The notes: generated from the sequence alone by a model not told the origin. DNA of 8,545 nucleotides from an uncultured Clostridia bacterium (GCA_937915925.1 CALGGM010000133.1:1-8545); one strand, 5' to 3'; counted from the first letter of the stretch, positions 1 through 5,805 are shown. Made by a program: numbers and translations.

Positions 1-1
1 G

Positions 2-2092
2 ACGAGCCCGACGCCGACGGGCGCAGCGACGCCGACGCCGACCGCAACGCCCACACCGGGCGACGGCTCCACCGTAACCTATACGCTCGTGGAAAGCACT
101 CCGTCCGACTGGTCCGGCGACTATCTGATCGTGTATAACGACGCGTATGCAATGAACGGTTCGCTGACTACGCTCGATGCAGCAAGCAACTACAAGACGG
201 TCTCCGTTTCCGGCAAGACGATCACCCTTGACGCAAGCGAGGACACGTTCTACTTTACGGTCGAAAAGAGCGGCAGCGCCTATACCGTAAAAGCGAAGAG
301 CGGCGTATATATGGGACAGACGTCCGATGGGAACGGTCTTTTGAGCAGCGCGACTGAAGCATATACAAACTCGATCTCGCTTTCCGGAACCGATGCGAAT
401 ATCGTCTCTTCCGGCGGCGCGTATCTTCGCTTCAACGCGAATTCCGGACAGATGCGCTTCCGTTACTATAGGTCAAGCAACTACTCGGGGCAGAAGGCGA
501 TCTCGCTCTATAAGCGCACGACCGATGCCGCGCCGACGCCCGTGACGAGCGCGACGCCTACGCCAACACCCACGCCCACGCCTACGCCCACGCCTACGCC
601 GACCCCGACGCCTACACCGACGTCCACGCCTACGCCTACGCCGACCCCGACGCCTACACCTACGCCGACGCCGACCCAGACGCCTGCGAGCGGAGATTCT
701 GTGGTCTACAAGCTTGTTGAAGACACCCCTGACGATTGGTCGGGCGATTATCTGATCGTGTATAACGACGCCCTGGCGATGAACGGTTCGCTCGAAACGC
801 TCGATGCTGTCAGCAACTACAAGGCCGTCACCGTGAATAACAAGACGATCACGGTCAATGCCAACGAGAACAATTATTATTTCACGGTGGCAAAGAAAGA
901 CGACACATACTCATTGAAATCCGCAAGCGGGTATTATATCGGGTGGGCAGGCACTAAAAACGGTCTTTCGTCAAGCACAAGTGAAGCATATCCGGTTGGG
1001 CTGGCGATATCAGAGAACACTGTTGACATCACAAGCTCCAATGGGTGTCATCTGCGATTCAACGACCAATCCGGTCAGACCCGTTTCCGGTTCTACGGAT
1101 CCGGGCAGCAGCCCGTCTCCCTCTACAAGCGCGAACCGGCTGAAACGCCCGCGGAGCCCGCAGAACCGGCGTTCAAGACGCAGCAGCTGATCCTGTCCGG
1201 ACAGATCGGCGTGTCGTTCTTTATGGACATTCCGGACGGCATTGAGAAGGATTCGACGTACATGACGTTCGATATTACCGGCAGCGGAACGACCACGGCG
1301 CGCGATAATTTCGACGCGAACGATCAGAACGAAGCGAAGACGTATTATGCGTTCACCTGCTACGTCAATTCGATCCAGATGGCGGACACGATCACGGCGA
1401 CGTTCCACTACTATGTGAACGGCGAAGAGCGGACGGTCAGCAAGGACTATTCGGTGAATGCGTATTTTTCGGCGTTCGACACTGCGCTCAAAGCAAATCC
1501 GAATGCGTTCGGCACCGAAATGCAGGCGCTGATCAAATCGCTCGCGGACTACGGACATTACGCGCAGCCCTTCCTTTCCGCAAGCAACGGATGGACGATC
1601 GGCACCGACTACGCCGAGATGAAAAAGCACTATACGGACAGCTACGATCACGGCGCGACGGAGACGGCGGTGCAGCCGTACGCGTTCCAGAAGAGCCTGA
1701 ATCAGGATCTTGCGGCCGTCAGCTATTCGCTGGCTCTGGACAGCAACACGACGATCCGGGTCTTCATCACGCCCGCCGAGGGTTACACCGGACCGCTTTC
1801 GGTTGCGATCCAAAGCGCGGACGGACAGCATCCGACCGTGCAGGAAGCGGAGCTGCAAAGCAACGGCAGATACCTTGTCAAGATTGAGGGGATCTCCGCG
1901 CACCGGCTCAGCAACAAGTTCACGGTCACCGTGACGACGGACTCCGGTTCGTCGACGGTCACGGTGTGCGCGCTGTCCTACGTAAAGGCCATCTACGCAA
2001 ACAGCTCCGACAGCGCTGCCCACAATGCCGTCGCGGCGCTCTATGCGTATTCGAAGGCGGCAAACGACTATAAGGCTTCGCTGTCCGAATAA
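2..2092 (+). CDS. Secreted/surface protein with duplicated beta-rich domain and Thr-Pro linker (5' partial)
   Basis: The frame is open from the left window edge, so the start and any signal peptide or catalytic domain lie outside; the GTG at 89 is an internal Val codon. In order: a short Thr-Pro linker (2-60), domain copy A (80-517), a long Thr-Pro linker (about 535-690), domain copy B (707-1132), a short Pro/Glu/Ala linker, and a C-terminal region (about 1180-2092). Both copies contain DWSGDYLIVYND, AMNGSL, a LRFN..SGQ.RFR block and end in LYKR; copy B has a 4-residue gap near its end. From memory, this domain recurs in clostridial secreted proteins, often beside endonuclease I domains. The C-terminal region (Q.GVSFF, AFTCYVNSIQMADTITATF, LADYGHYAQPF) resembles an uncharacterised module of gut Firmicutes surface proteins. 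An extracellular location and a role in binding DNA or cell wall are inference. No catalytic motif is visible in the part present. Confidence 0.85.
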   Translation, partial: TSPTPTGAATPTPTATPTPGDGSTVTYTLVESTPSDWSGDYLIVYNDAYAMNGSLTTLDAASNYKTVSVSGKTITLDASEDTFYFTVEKSGSAYTVKAKSGVYMGQTSDGNGLLSSATEAYTNSISLSGTDANIVSSGGAYLRFNANSGQMRFRYYRSSNYSGQKAISLYKRTTDAAPTPVTSATPTPTPTPTPTPTPTPTPTPTPTSTPTPTPTPTPTPTPTPTQTPASGDSVVYKLVEDTPDDWSGDYLIVYNDALAMNGSLETLDAVSNYKAVTVNNKTITVNANENNYYFTVAKKDDTYSLKSASGYYIGWAGTKNGLSSSTSEAYPVGLAISENTVDITSSNGCHLRFNDQSGQTRFRFYGSGQQPVSLYKREPAETPAEPAEPAFKTQQLILSGQIGVSFFMDIPDGIEKDSTYMTFDITGSGTTTARDNFDANDQNEAKTYYAFTCYVNSIQMADTITATFHYYVNGEERTVSKDYSVNAYFSAFDTALKANPNAFGTEMQALIKSLADYGHYAQPFLSASNGWTIGTDYAEMKKHYTDSYDHGATETAVQPYAFQKSLNQDLAAVSYSLALDSNTTIRVFITPAEGYTGPLSVAIQSADGQHPTVQEAELQSNGRYLVKIEGISAHRLSNKFTVTVTTDSGSSTVTVCALSYVKAIYANSSDSAAHNAVAALYAYSKAANDYKASLSE
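535..690 (+). repeat. Thr-Pro linker coding repeat
   Basis: This stretch consists almost entirely of alternating ACN-CCN codons and encodes a Thr-Pro linker of about 50 residues between domain copies A and B. A 29-bp unit at 590-618 recurs exactly at 632-660 (offset 42 bp, 14 codons), which points to expansion by slippage. Such linkers are extended, often glycosylated spacers in secreted Gram-positive proteins. Its length may vary between strains. Confidence 0.85.
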
Positions 2093-2106
2093 CAAAACAG
2101 GTTCCT

Positions 2107-2136
2107 GCCCCGTCCAAGTGATTTCGGACGGGGCTT
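2107..2136 (+). other. Terminator-like hairpin without T-tract (duplicate of 2363-2392)
   Basis: A 9-bp stem (GCCCCGTCC with GGACGGGGC) closes a 10-nt loop 15 bp after the upstream stop codon. All 30 bases match 2363-2392 except one loop base. After the stem only TT precedes CAGC, so it lacks the U-tract that the right-hand copy keeps and is unlikely to terminate efficiently. Confidence 0.75.
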
Positions 2137-2167
2137 CAGCGTGTCAAAAAACCTTTTGACACGCTGA
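2136..2167 (+). repeat. 14-bp perfect inverted repeat at the left edge of repeat copy 1
   Basis: TCAGCGTGTCAAAA (2136-2149) is followed by the loop AACC and by its exact reverse complement (2154-2167). The right arm runs into the repeat element, and ten bases of its end (ACACGCTGAG) also precede the element core in copy 2. The hairpin may therefore be part of a longer version of the element of which copy 2 keeps only half an arm. There is no following T-run. Confidence 0.75.
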
Positions 2168-2360
2168 GCAGGCTGTTGATAAGGGTAGCAGAATTCGCGT
2201 TTTCGCGACGGAGCTATACTAAAGTATGCGACTGAGTGAAAACACGAATAGTTTGCGGCGAAATAATAGAAAGAAAGGGCGCTCCTGCGCCCTTTCATCC
2301 TGCAAGTATTCATTTGAATCAGCTCGCCGCAAACGGTCTGACCCCTTTTGCGACAGCCTG
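2159..2360 (+). repeat. Structured interspersed repeat, copy 1 (MITE-like)
   Basis: This 202-bp block recurs at 5022-5223 in the same orientation with 11 substitutions and no indels. The core (2169-2360) begins CAGGCTGTTGATAAGGG and ends with the complement of CAGGCTGTCGCAAAAGGGG, giving imperfect terminal inverted repeats. Inside are: stem A, 2193-2206 with 2236-2249 (14 bp; two pairs altered in this copy), enclosing ATACT-AA-AGTAT (2216-2227); stem B, TTTGCGGCGA 2252-2261 with 2324-2333; within B, stem C, GAAAGGGCGC 2273-2282 with 2287-2296 around TCCT; and stem D, ATTCA-TT-TGAAT 2308-2319. No transposase lies within it. It occupies the space between the upstream stop codon and the terminator at 2363. 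Whether it acts as DNA (MITE) or RNA (3'UTR structure) cannot be decided here. Confidence 0.9.
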
Positions 2361-2362
2361 TT

Positions 2363-2395
2363 GCCCCGTCCGAGTGATTTCGGACGGGGCTTTTT
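2363..2395 (+). terminator. Intrinsic terminator of the truncated secreted-protein gene
   Basis: A 9-bp GC-rich stem (GCCCCGTCC with GGACGGGGC, 10-nt loop) is followed directly by TTTTT. It begins 2 bp after the end of repeat copy 1 and 270 bp after the upstream stop codon. It is presumably the gene's original terminator, pushed away by the repeat. Confidence 0.85.
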
Positions 2396-2422
2396 AACGC
2401 TGCGGCATTTTTCAGAATGTGC

Positions 2423-2451
2423 TTGTGCAAACCGGCAGTTTCGTTTATAAT
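2423..2451 (+). promoter_or_regulatory. Sigma-A-type promoter of the endonuclease gene
   Basis: The -10 is a perfect TATAAT (2446-2451). A weak -35, TTGTGC (2423-2428), lies exactly 17 bp upstream. Transcription would begin near 2458, about 40 nt before the ATG at 2498. This rules out the in-frame ATG at 2417, which lies upstream of the promoter. Confidence 0.75.
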
Positions 2452-2497
2452 GAAGATATTATGGAATGGTATGCGCTCGGCGCAGAAAGGGGCTCCT

Positions 2498-4276
2498 ATG
2501 CGGCTTAAAAAACGGCTTCTCTCCCTTGTACTCGTTCTGCTGCTTTCGTTCTCGCTGATCCCGGCGGCGGAAGCGAAGACCGGTACGCTCGTGAAAAACT
2601 CCGGCACGCGCCACACCGTCGCCGCCGCGCTCTCCGCGCAGGCGCAGGCGTACTACACCGGCAGCTATACCTATGAAGCCGTGAGCAAGCTTTCGACGTC
2701 GTCGGGCGATCCGATGAACAGCGCGATGTTCTCGCGTCTTTCCACGCTGATGTCGAGCACGATGACAAAATCCGTCAGCTACAGCTCACTGACCTCCTAC
2801 TGGCCGAAAACCGACGCGAACAACGGATCGTCGAACCCGATCCTGTTCTATTCGGACGAGCTGAGCAGCAGCTACAACCGCGAGCACGTCTGGCCGAAGT
2901 CGCGCGCAAGCTTCAAGCAGACCAACGGCGGCTGCGATCTGCACCACCTGCGTCCGACCAATGCCAATGTCAATTCGACCCGCAGCAACTACACGTTCGG
3001 CAACGTCAAGGGTGTGCTTTCTTCCTATAAAACCTACGCGTACGACGGCAAAACCGTTCTGTGGTACAGCGCGGACGCCGATCGCGTCGAGGTCGCCGAC
3101 AACATCAAGGGCGACGTCGCGCGCATCCTGCTCTATGTCTGGTGCCGCTGGGAGGAGCCGAACCTGTATGAAAACGATCCGAACCCCACGATCGGTCCCG
3201 GCGACGATGCAAACAACGGTCTGAAGGTCATCGAATCGCGCGAGACGCTGCTTCAGTGGATGGCGATCGACCCAGTCGATACGTGGGAGATGTCCCGCAA
3301 CGATCAGTGCGAAAACGTGCAGGGCAACCGCAACGTGTTCATCGACTATCCCGAATACGCGTGGCTGCTGTTCGGCATGACCCCGCCCGCGGACTATCAG
3401 ACGCCGAGCGGCATTGCCATGAGCCAGAGCCCGTCCCCGTCTGTCAGTCCCACCGCGACGCCGACGCCCATGCCGACCGCGACCCCGACTCCGAAGCCCA
3501 CGGCAACGCCGACGCCGAAACCGACCGCTACCCCGACCCCGAAACCGACGGCGACCCCGACGCCGAAGCCCACGCCGACGCCGACCCCCGCGATCAAGCC
3601 GAACCCGGTCGATCTGCCGACCACGGGCGATTATGTGCTCCGCATCAACGGCGGCTATGTGTCCGAGCATACGGAGACGGTCAACGGCACGGAGTGCCTG
3701 CGCGTGGATCTGTACCTTTCGGGCGTGACCGCGGACCGTCTGCTGTCCTCGATCTCATTCAAGCTCCTGTATGACGAGACCCGCCTTGCGTTTGTCAAGG
3801 AGGTCGCGCCGAGCGGCTCGATGAGCTACATGAATTCGAACGTTCCCGGGCTGCTCCAGTTCGCCTTCATCTCCGCAAACGGCGCGCGCGTCGACGCGGC
3901 AAAGCCGTTTTTGACCCTGTACTTTCAGCTGACGGACAGCGCAGACCTTTCGCCGATCCTCTTTGCGTACGGCGAGGCGATCAAGGCGGATTCCGTGAGC
4001 GCGTCGGACTACAGCTCGCAGAAGCGCACGGTCGGCGCCGTGCTCTCGCCGTATCTTCTCTCGGAGTTTCTGTACGGGGACGCCAACTGCGACGGACACG
4101 TGACCGCGGCGGACGCGTCGCTCGTGCTCCGCACGCTCGTCGGGCTTCATACGCTTTCCGACGCGGGGCTCAAAAACGCCAAGGTCTGCGGAAACAGCAC
4201 GCTTTCCGCCGAGGACGCCGCGACGATCCTGCGCTACGTGGTGCGCCTGATCGACCGCTTCCCCGCCGAAGAGTGA
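2498..4276 (+). CDS. Secreted endonuclease I-family DNase with cohesin-like and dockerin domains
   Basis: A 592-residue extracellular nuclease. The start at 2498 is set by AGAAAGGGG five bases upstream and by a classic signal peptide (MRLKKR, Leu/Val-rich core, likely cut after AEA at residue 26). Residues ~45-293 match the endonuclease I (EndA/Bsn-like) family of metal-dependent beta-beta-alpha nucleases: EHVWP (129-133), DLHHLRP (147-153), NSTRSNYTFGN (159-169), and later DTWEMSRND and GNRNVFIDYPEYAWLLFG. Residues ~316-364 are a TATPTPKP octapeptide linker. Residues ~377-517 look like a cohesin-type beta-sandwich. Residues 527-592 are a type I dockerin: the first loop (GDANCDGHVTAAD, 527-539) keeps its calcium ligands, whereas the second (KVCGNSTLSAED) has lost most. 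The likely role is degradation of extracellular DNA for nutrients, anchored at the surface or in a complex. No terminator is seen before the next gene. Confidence 0.94.
   Translation: MRLKKRLLSLVLVLLLSFSLIPAAEAKTGTLVKNSGTRHTVAAALSAQAQAYYTGSYTYEAVSKLSTSSGDPMNSAMFSRLSTLMSSTMTKSVSYSSLTSYWPKTDANNGSSNPILFYSDELSSSYNREHVWPKSRASFKQTNGGCDLHHLRPTNANVNSTRSNYTFGNVKGVLSSYKTYAYDGKTVLWYSADADRVEVADNIKGDVARILLYVWCRWEEPNLYENDPNPTIGPGDDANNGLKVIESRETLLQWMAIDPVDTWEMSRNDQCENVQGNRNVFIDYPEYAWLLFGMTPPADYQTPSGIAMSQSPSPSVSPTATPTPMPTATPTPKPTATPTPKPTATPTPKPTATPTPKPTPTPTPAIKPNPVDLPTTGDYVLRINGGYVSEHTETVNGTECLRVDLYLSGVTADRLLSSISFKLLYDETRLAFVKEVAPSGSMSYMNSNVPGLLQFAFISANGARVDAAKPFLTLYFQLTDSADLSPILFAYGEAIKADSVSASDYSSQKRTVGAVLSPYLLSEFLYGDANCDGHVTAADASLVLRTLVGLHTLSDAGLKNAKVCGNSTLSAEDAATILRYVVRLIDRFPAEE
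3452..3590 (+). repeat. Octapeptide linker repeat (TATPTPKP) in the endonuclease gene
   Basis: Five tandem 24-bp units (3452-3475, 3476-3499, 3500-3523, 3524-3547, 3548-3571) encode TATPTPMP once and TATPTPKP four times, then grade into TPTPTPAIKP. Codons for the same residues vary between units, so the array is older than the exact 29-bp repeat of the upstream gene's linker. It separates the nuclease from the cohesin-like and dockerin part. Confidence 0.85.
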
Positions 4277-4280
4277 GCGC

Positions 4281-4309
4281 TTGCATTTTTCCGTAAGAAA
4301 TGATATAGT
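4281..4309 (+). promoter_or_regulatory. Extended -10 promoter of the aquaporin gene
   Basis: TTGCAT (4281-4286) and TATAGT (4304-4309) are 17 bp apart, with TG at 4301-4302 giving an extended -10. The -35 starts 5 bp after the endonuclease stop codon. The predicted RNA start is near 4316. Confidence 0.75.
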
Positions 4310-4315
4310 ATTTTA

Positions 4316-4330
4316 AGGATCGCTGATCCT
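4316..4330 (+). promoter_or_regulatory. 5'UTR stem-loop ahead of the aquaporin gene
   Basis: AGGATC and GATCCT form a perfect 6-bp stem around GCT, positioned almost exactly at the predicted 5' end of the transcript. The ribosome site GAGGAGG (4339-4345) lies outside it, so a role in mRNA stability is more likely than sequestering the start. Confidence 0.5.
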
Positions 4331-4353
4331 AAGAATAAGAGGAGGAAAATCTA

Positions 4354-5013
4354 ATGAAGAGTCTGAAAAAATACCTCGCCGAATTTATCGGCACATTCGT
4401 ACTCGTTCTGGTCGCCTGCGGCGTCGCGGTAAAATCCACCTGCGCAACCAGTGCGGACGTTCTGCTGACCGCGCTTGCGTTCGGCGGCGTCATCGTCGCG
4501 ATGGCGTACTCGATCGGCAACATCTCCGGCTGCCACATCAACCCGGCGGTTTCCGTCGCGGTTCTGATCAACGGCGGCATGAAGGTCAAGGATTTCATCG
4601 GCTATGTGATCGCGCAGTTCCTGGGTGCAATCGCGGGCGCAGCGCTGCTCGGCGTGTTCCTCGGCGACTTCTCCGCACTCGGTGCGAACAACGTCAACCC
4701 CGGCATCTGGCAGTCGCTTCTGATCGAGGTCGTGCTCACCTGCATCTTCGTGCTGGCGGTGCTCGGCGCAACCAGCAAGATCGAGAACAGCAAGGTCGCG
4801 GGTCTCGTGATCGGCGGCTCTCTGGCGCTCGTCCATATGCTCGGCATATGGCTGACCGGCACCAGCGTCAACCCGGCGCGTTCCTTCGGTCCGGCTCTGC
4901 TGCAGGGCGGCGAAGCGCTTGCGTGCTACTGGGTATTCCTCGTCGGCCCGATGGTCGGCGGCGTGCTCGCGGCACTGCTCTGGAAGCTTCTGAACGGCAA
5001 GAAGGAAGCATAA
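4354..5013 (+). CDS. aqpZ: Aquaporin, water-selective AqpZ type (MIP family)
   Basis: A 219-residue six-helix channel with the two half-helix signatures HINPAVS (NPA at 63-65) and SVNPARSFGPAL (NPA at 173-175). Residues at the positions of the E. coli AqpZ selectivity filter are F43, H161, T170 and R176; the spacings F43-N63 and H161-R176 match AqpZ. The pore-narrowing His instead of the Gly of glycerol facilitators argues for water transport. Length is close to other bacterial aquaporins. The start is supported by GAGGAGG eight bases upstream of the ATG. It has its own promoter and is monocistronic; repeat copy 2 and a terminator follow. It moves water across the cytoplasmic membrane, probably for osmotic adjustment. 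Confidence 0.94.
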   Translation: MKSLKKYLAEFIGTFVLVLVACGVAVKSTCATSADVLLTALAFGGVIVAMAYSIGNISGCHINPAVSVAVLINGGMKVKDFIGYVIAQFLGAIAGAALLGVFLGDFSALGANNVNPGIWQSLLIEVVLTCIFVLAVLGATSKIENSKVAGLVIGGSLALVHMLGIWLTGTSVNPARSFGPALLQGGEALACYWVFLVGPMVGGVLAALLWKLLNGKKEA

Positions 5014-5021
5014 TCCGTCAC

Positions 5022-5223
5022 ACACGCTGAGCAGGCTGTTGATAAGGGCGGCAGAATTCGCGTTTTCGCGACGGAGCTATACTAAAGTATGTGACTGAGC
5101 GAAAACGCGAATAGTTTGCGGCGAAATAATAGAAAGAAAGGGCGCCCTTGCGCCCTTTCATCCAACAAGTATTCATTTGAATCATCTCGCCGCAAATGGT
5201 CTGACCCCTTTTGCGACAGCCTG
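5022..5223 (+). repeat. Structured interspersed repeat, copy 2 (MITE-like)
   Basis: Same element as 2159-2360, 202 bp, starting 8 bp after the aquaporin stop codon; the core is 5032-5223. In this copy stem A (5056-5069 with 5099-5112) is a perfect 14-bp inverted repeat, suggesting it is the less decayed copy. Stem B is 5115-5124 with 5187-5196, stem C 5136-5145 with 5150-5159 (loop CCTT), and stem D 5171-5182. Differences from copy 1 avoid stems B, C and D. The left flank lacks the duplicated terminator and most of the 14-bp hairpin seen at copy 1. The right end touches the next terminator stem. Confidence 0.9.
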
Positions 5224-5251
5224 ACACCGTCGCACCCGCGGCGGTGTTTTT
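5224..5251 (+). terminator. Intrinsic terminator of the aquaporin gene
   Basis: ACACCGTCGC (5224-5233) pairs with GCGGCGGTGT (5238-5247) around ACCC, with one G.U pair, followed by TTTT. It starts on the base after repeat copy 2 ends. On the minus strand no T-tract follows, so it should not serve the convergent gene ending at 5260. Confidence 0.8.
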
Positions 5252-5259
5252 GCTGCTTG

Positions 5260-5685
5260 TCAATCAAAATTTCCCATCAGAAATGCGAGGACGTGGGTTC
5301 GGAAGGCAACGAAAAATGCGTCCTCGGTAAAGTAAAACGCGCCCATGCCGCCCTCCGAACTGCTCAGCGCCTTCAAAAGCGCGTCCTCGTCTGCGGCGCG
5401 GTACACGGCGACCGGCTCGCCGAGCCTTGCCGTGATGCGTTCCGTGACCGCTTTGGAAAGCTTCGGCGCGCCGCCGCCGAGCCAGCGCACAAGCGTCTGG
5501 TAAAAGGTTTCCTTCTGCGGGACCGGCGTAAAGCTTTTTATGCGGTAGTGGCGGCAGAATGCCTTTTCCCACCCGTCGGCGGTGTAGGCGGAGACGCCGA
5601 TCTCCGAGCGTCCGAGCCATTCGGAGCAGTCGCCCGCGATCTCCAAAAGCCCGTTCAGATATTCCGAAAGCTGCGTATCGAGCAT
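5260..5685 (-). CDS. Hypothetical soluble protein, 141 residues
   Basis: I do not recognise this family. The reading frame runs from the ATG at 5685 with AAGGGAGGG about six bases upstream and a promoter just before it, which makes it a real gene. The product has no signal peptide or membrane helix and mixes amphipathic helix and strand. Notable segments are LSEYLNGLLEIAGDCSEWLG near the N terminus, GGGAPKLSKAVTERITARLGEP in the middle, and a hydrophobic, aromatic C-terminal end (GAFYFTEDAFFVAF..HVLAFLMGNFD) that looks like a conserved core. It is monocistronic, convergent with the aquaporin gene and divergent from the small membrane-protein gene. Function unknown. Confidence 0.8.
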   Translation of the reverse strand: MLDTQLSEYLNGLLEIAGDCSEWLGRSEIGVSAYTADGWEKAFCRHYRIKSFTPVPQKETFYQTLVRWLGGGAPKLSKAVTERITARLGEPVAVYRAADEDALLKALSSSEGGMGAFYFTEDAFFVAFRTHVLAFLMGNFD

Positions 5686-5707
5686 GTCTATCCCTCCCTT
5701 TCGGTTC

Positions 5708-5735
5708 AGTATACCATAAATCCGTCCGAAAACAA
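5708..5735 (-). promoter_or_regulatory. Promoter of the 141-residue hypothetical gene
   Basis: On the minus strand TTGTTT (5730-5735) and TATACT (5708-5713) are 16 bp apart, with TGG directly before TATACT (extended -10). The transcript would start near 5701, leaving a leader of only about 16 nt, just enough for the ribosome site at 5692-5700. Confidence 0.65.
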
Positions 5736-5743
5736 AATAAGGT

Positions 5744-5772
5744 TTGCAATTTATATACGAATCCGCTATAAT
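5744..5772 (+). promoter_or_regulatory. Promoter of the small membrane-protein gene
   Basis: TTGCAA (5744-5749) and a perfect TATAAT (5767-5772) are separated by 17 bp. The -35 lies 8 bp from the -35 of the oppositely directed promoter at 5708-5735. Confidence 0.8.
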
Positions 5773-5805
5773 ATAAAAGGAATATCATGCGAGGAGGCGG
5801 ACGGC

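Noticed and set aside
535..690. Possible CRISPR or satellite array
   Set aside because: The repeats are in-frame Thr-Pro codons within a gene; there are no spacers or constant-length repeat units. The same holds for 3452-3590.
1010..2095. Long antisense frames opposite the secreted protein, endonuclease (2786-3670), aquaporin (4351-5025), SPFH (6471-7532) and zinc-ribbon (7558-8469) genes
   Set aside because: Arg-, Gly- and Ala-rich translations typical of shadows in GC-rich genes, with no ribosome sites or recognisable domains.
2417..2497. Upstream in-frame start for the endonuclease
   Set aside because: The ATG at 2417 lies before the promoter and would bury the signal peptide 27 residues inside; 2498 has the ribosome site.
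2068..2616. Long minus-strand reading frame (182 codons) across repeat copy 1
   Set aside because: It runs through two hairpins and the repeat and overlaps the endonuclease promoter and start. The two repeat copies differ almost only at non-synonymous positions in this frame, so it is probably spurious.
3620..4276. Evidence for a full cellulosome in this organism
   Set aside because: One cohesin-like domain and one dockerin on a nuclease do not show a cellulosome; no scaffoldin or carbohydrase is in the window.
5018..5263. Minus-strand reading frame (81 codons) across repeat copy 2
   Set aside because: Same repeat-derived frame as at copy 1; it overlaps the aquaporin terminator and shows no protein-level conservation.
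5116..5805. Upstream in-frame extension of the small membrane protein
   Set aside because: The extension starts inside repeat copy 2, lies antisense to the 141-residue gene and precedes the promoter at 5744-5772; the ATG at 5806 has a proper ribosome site.
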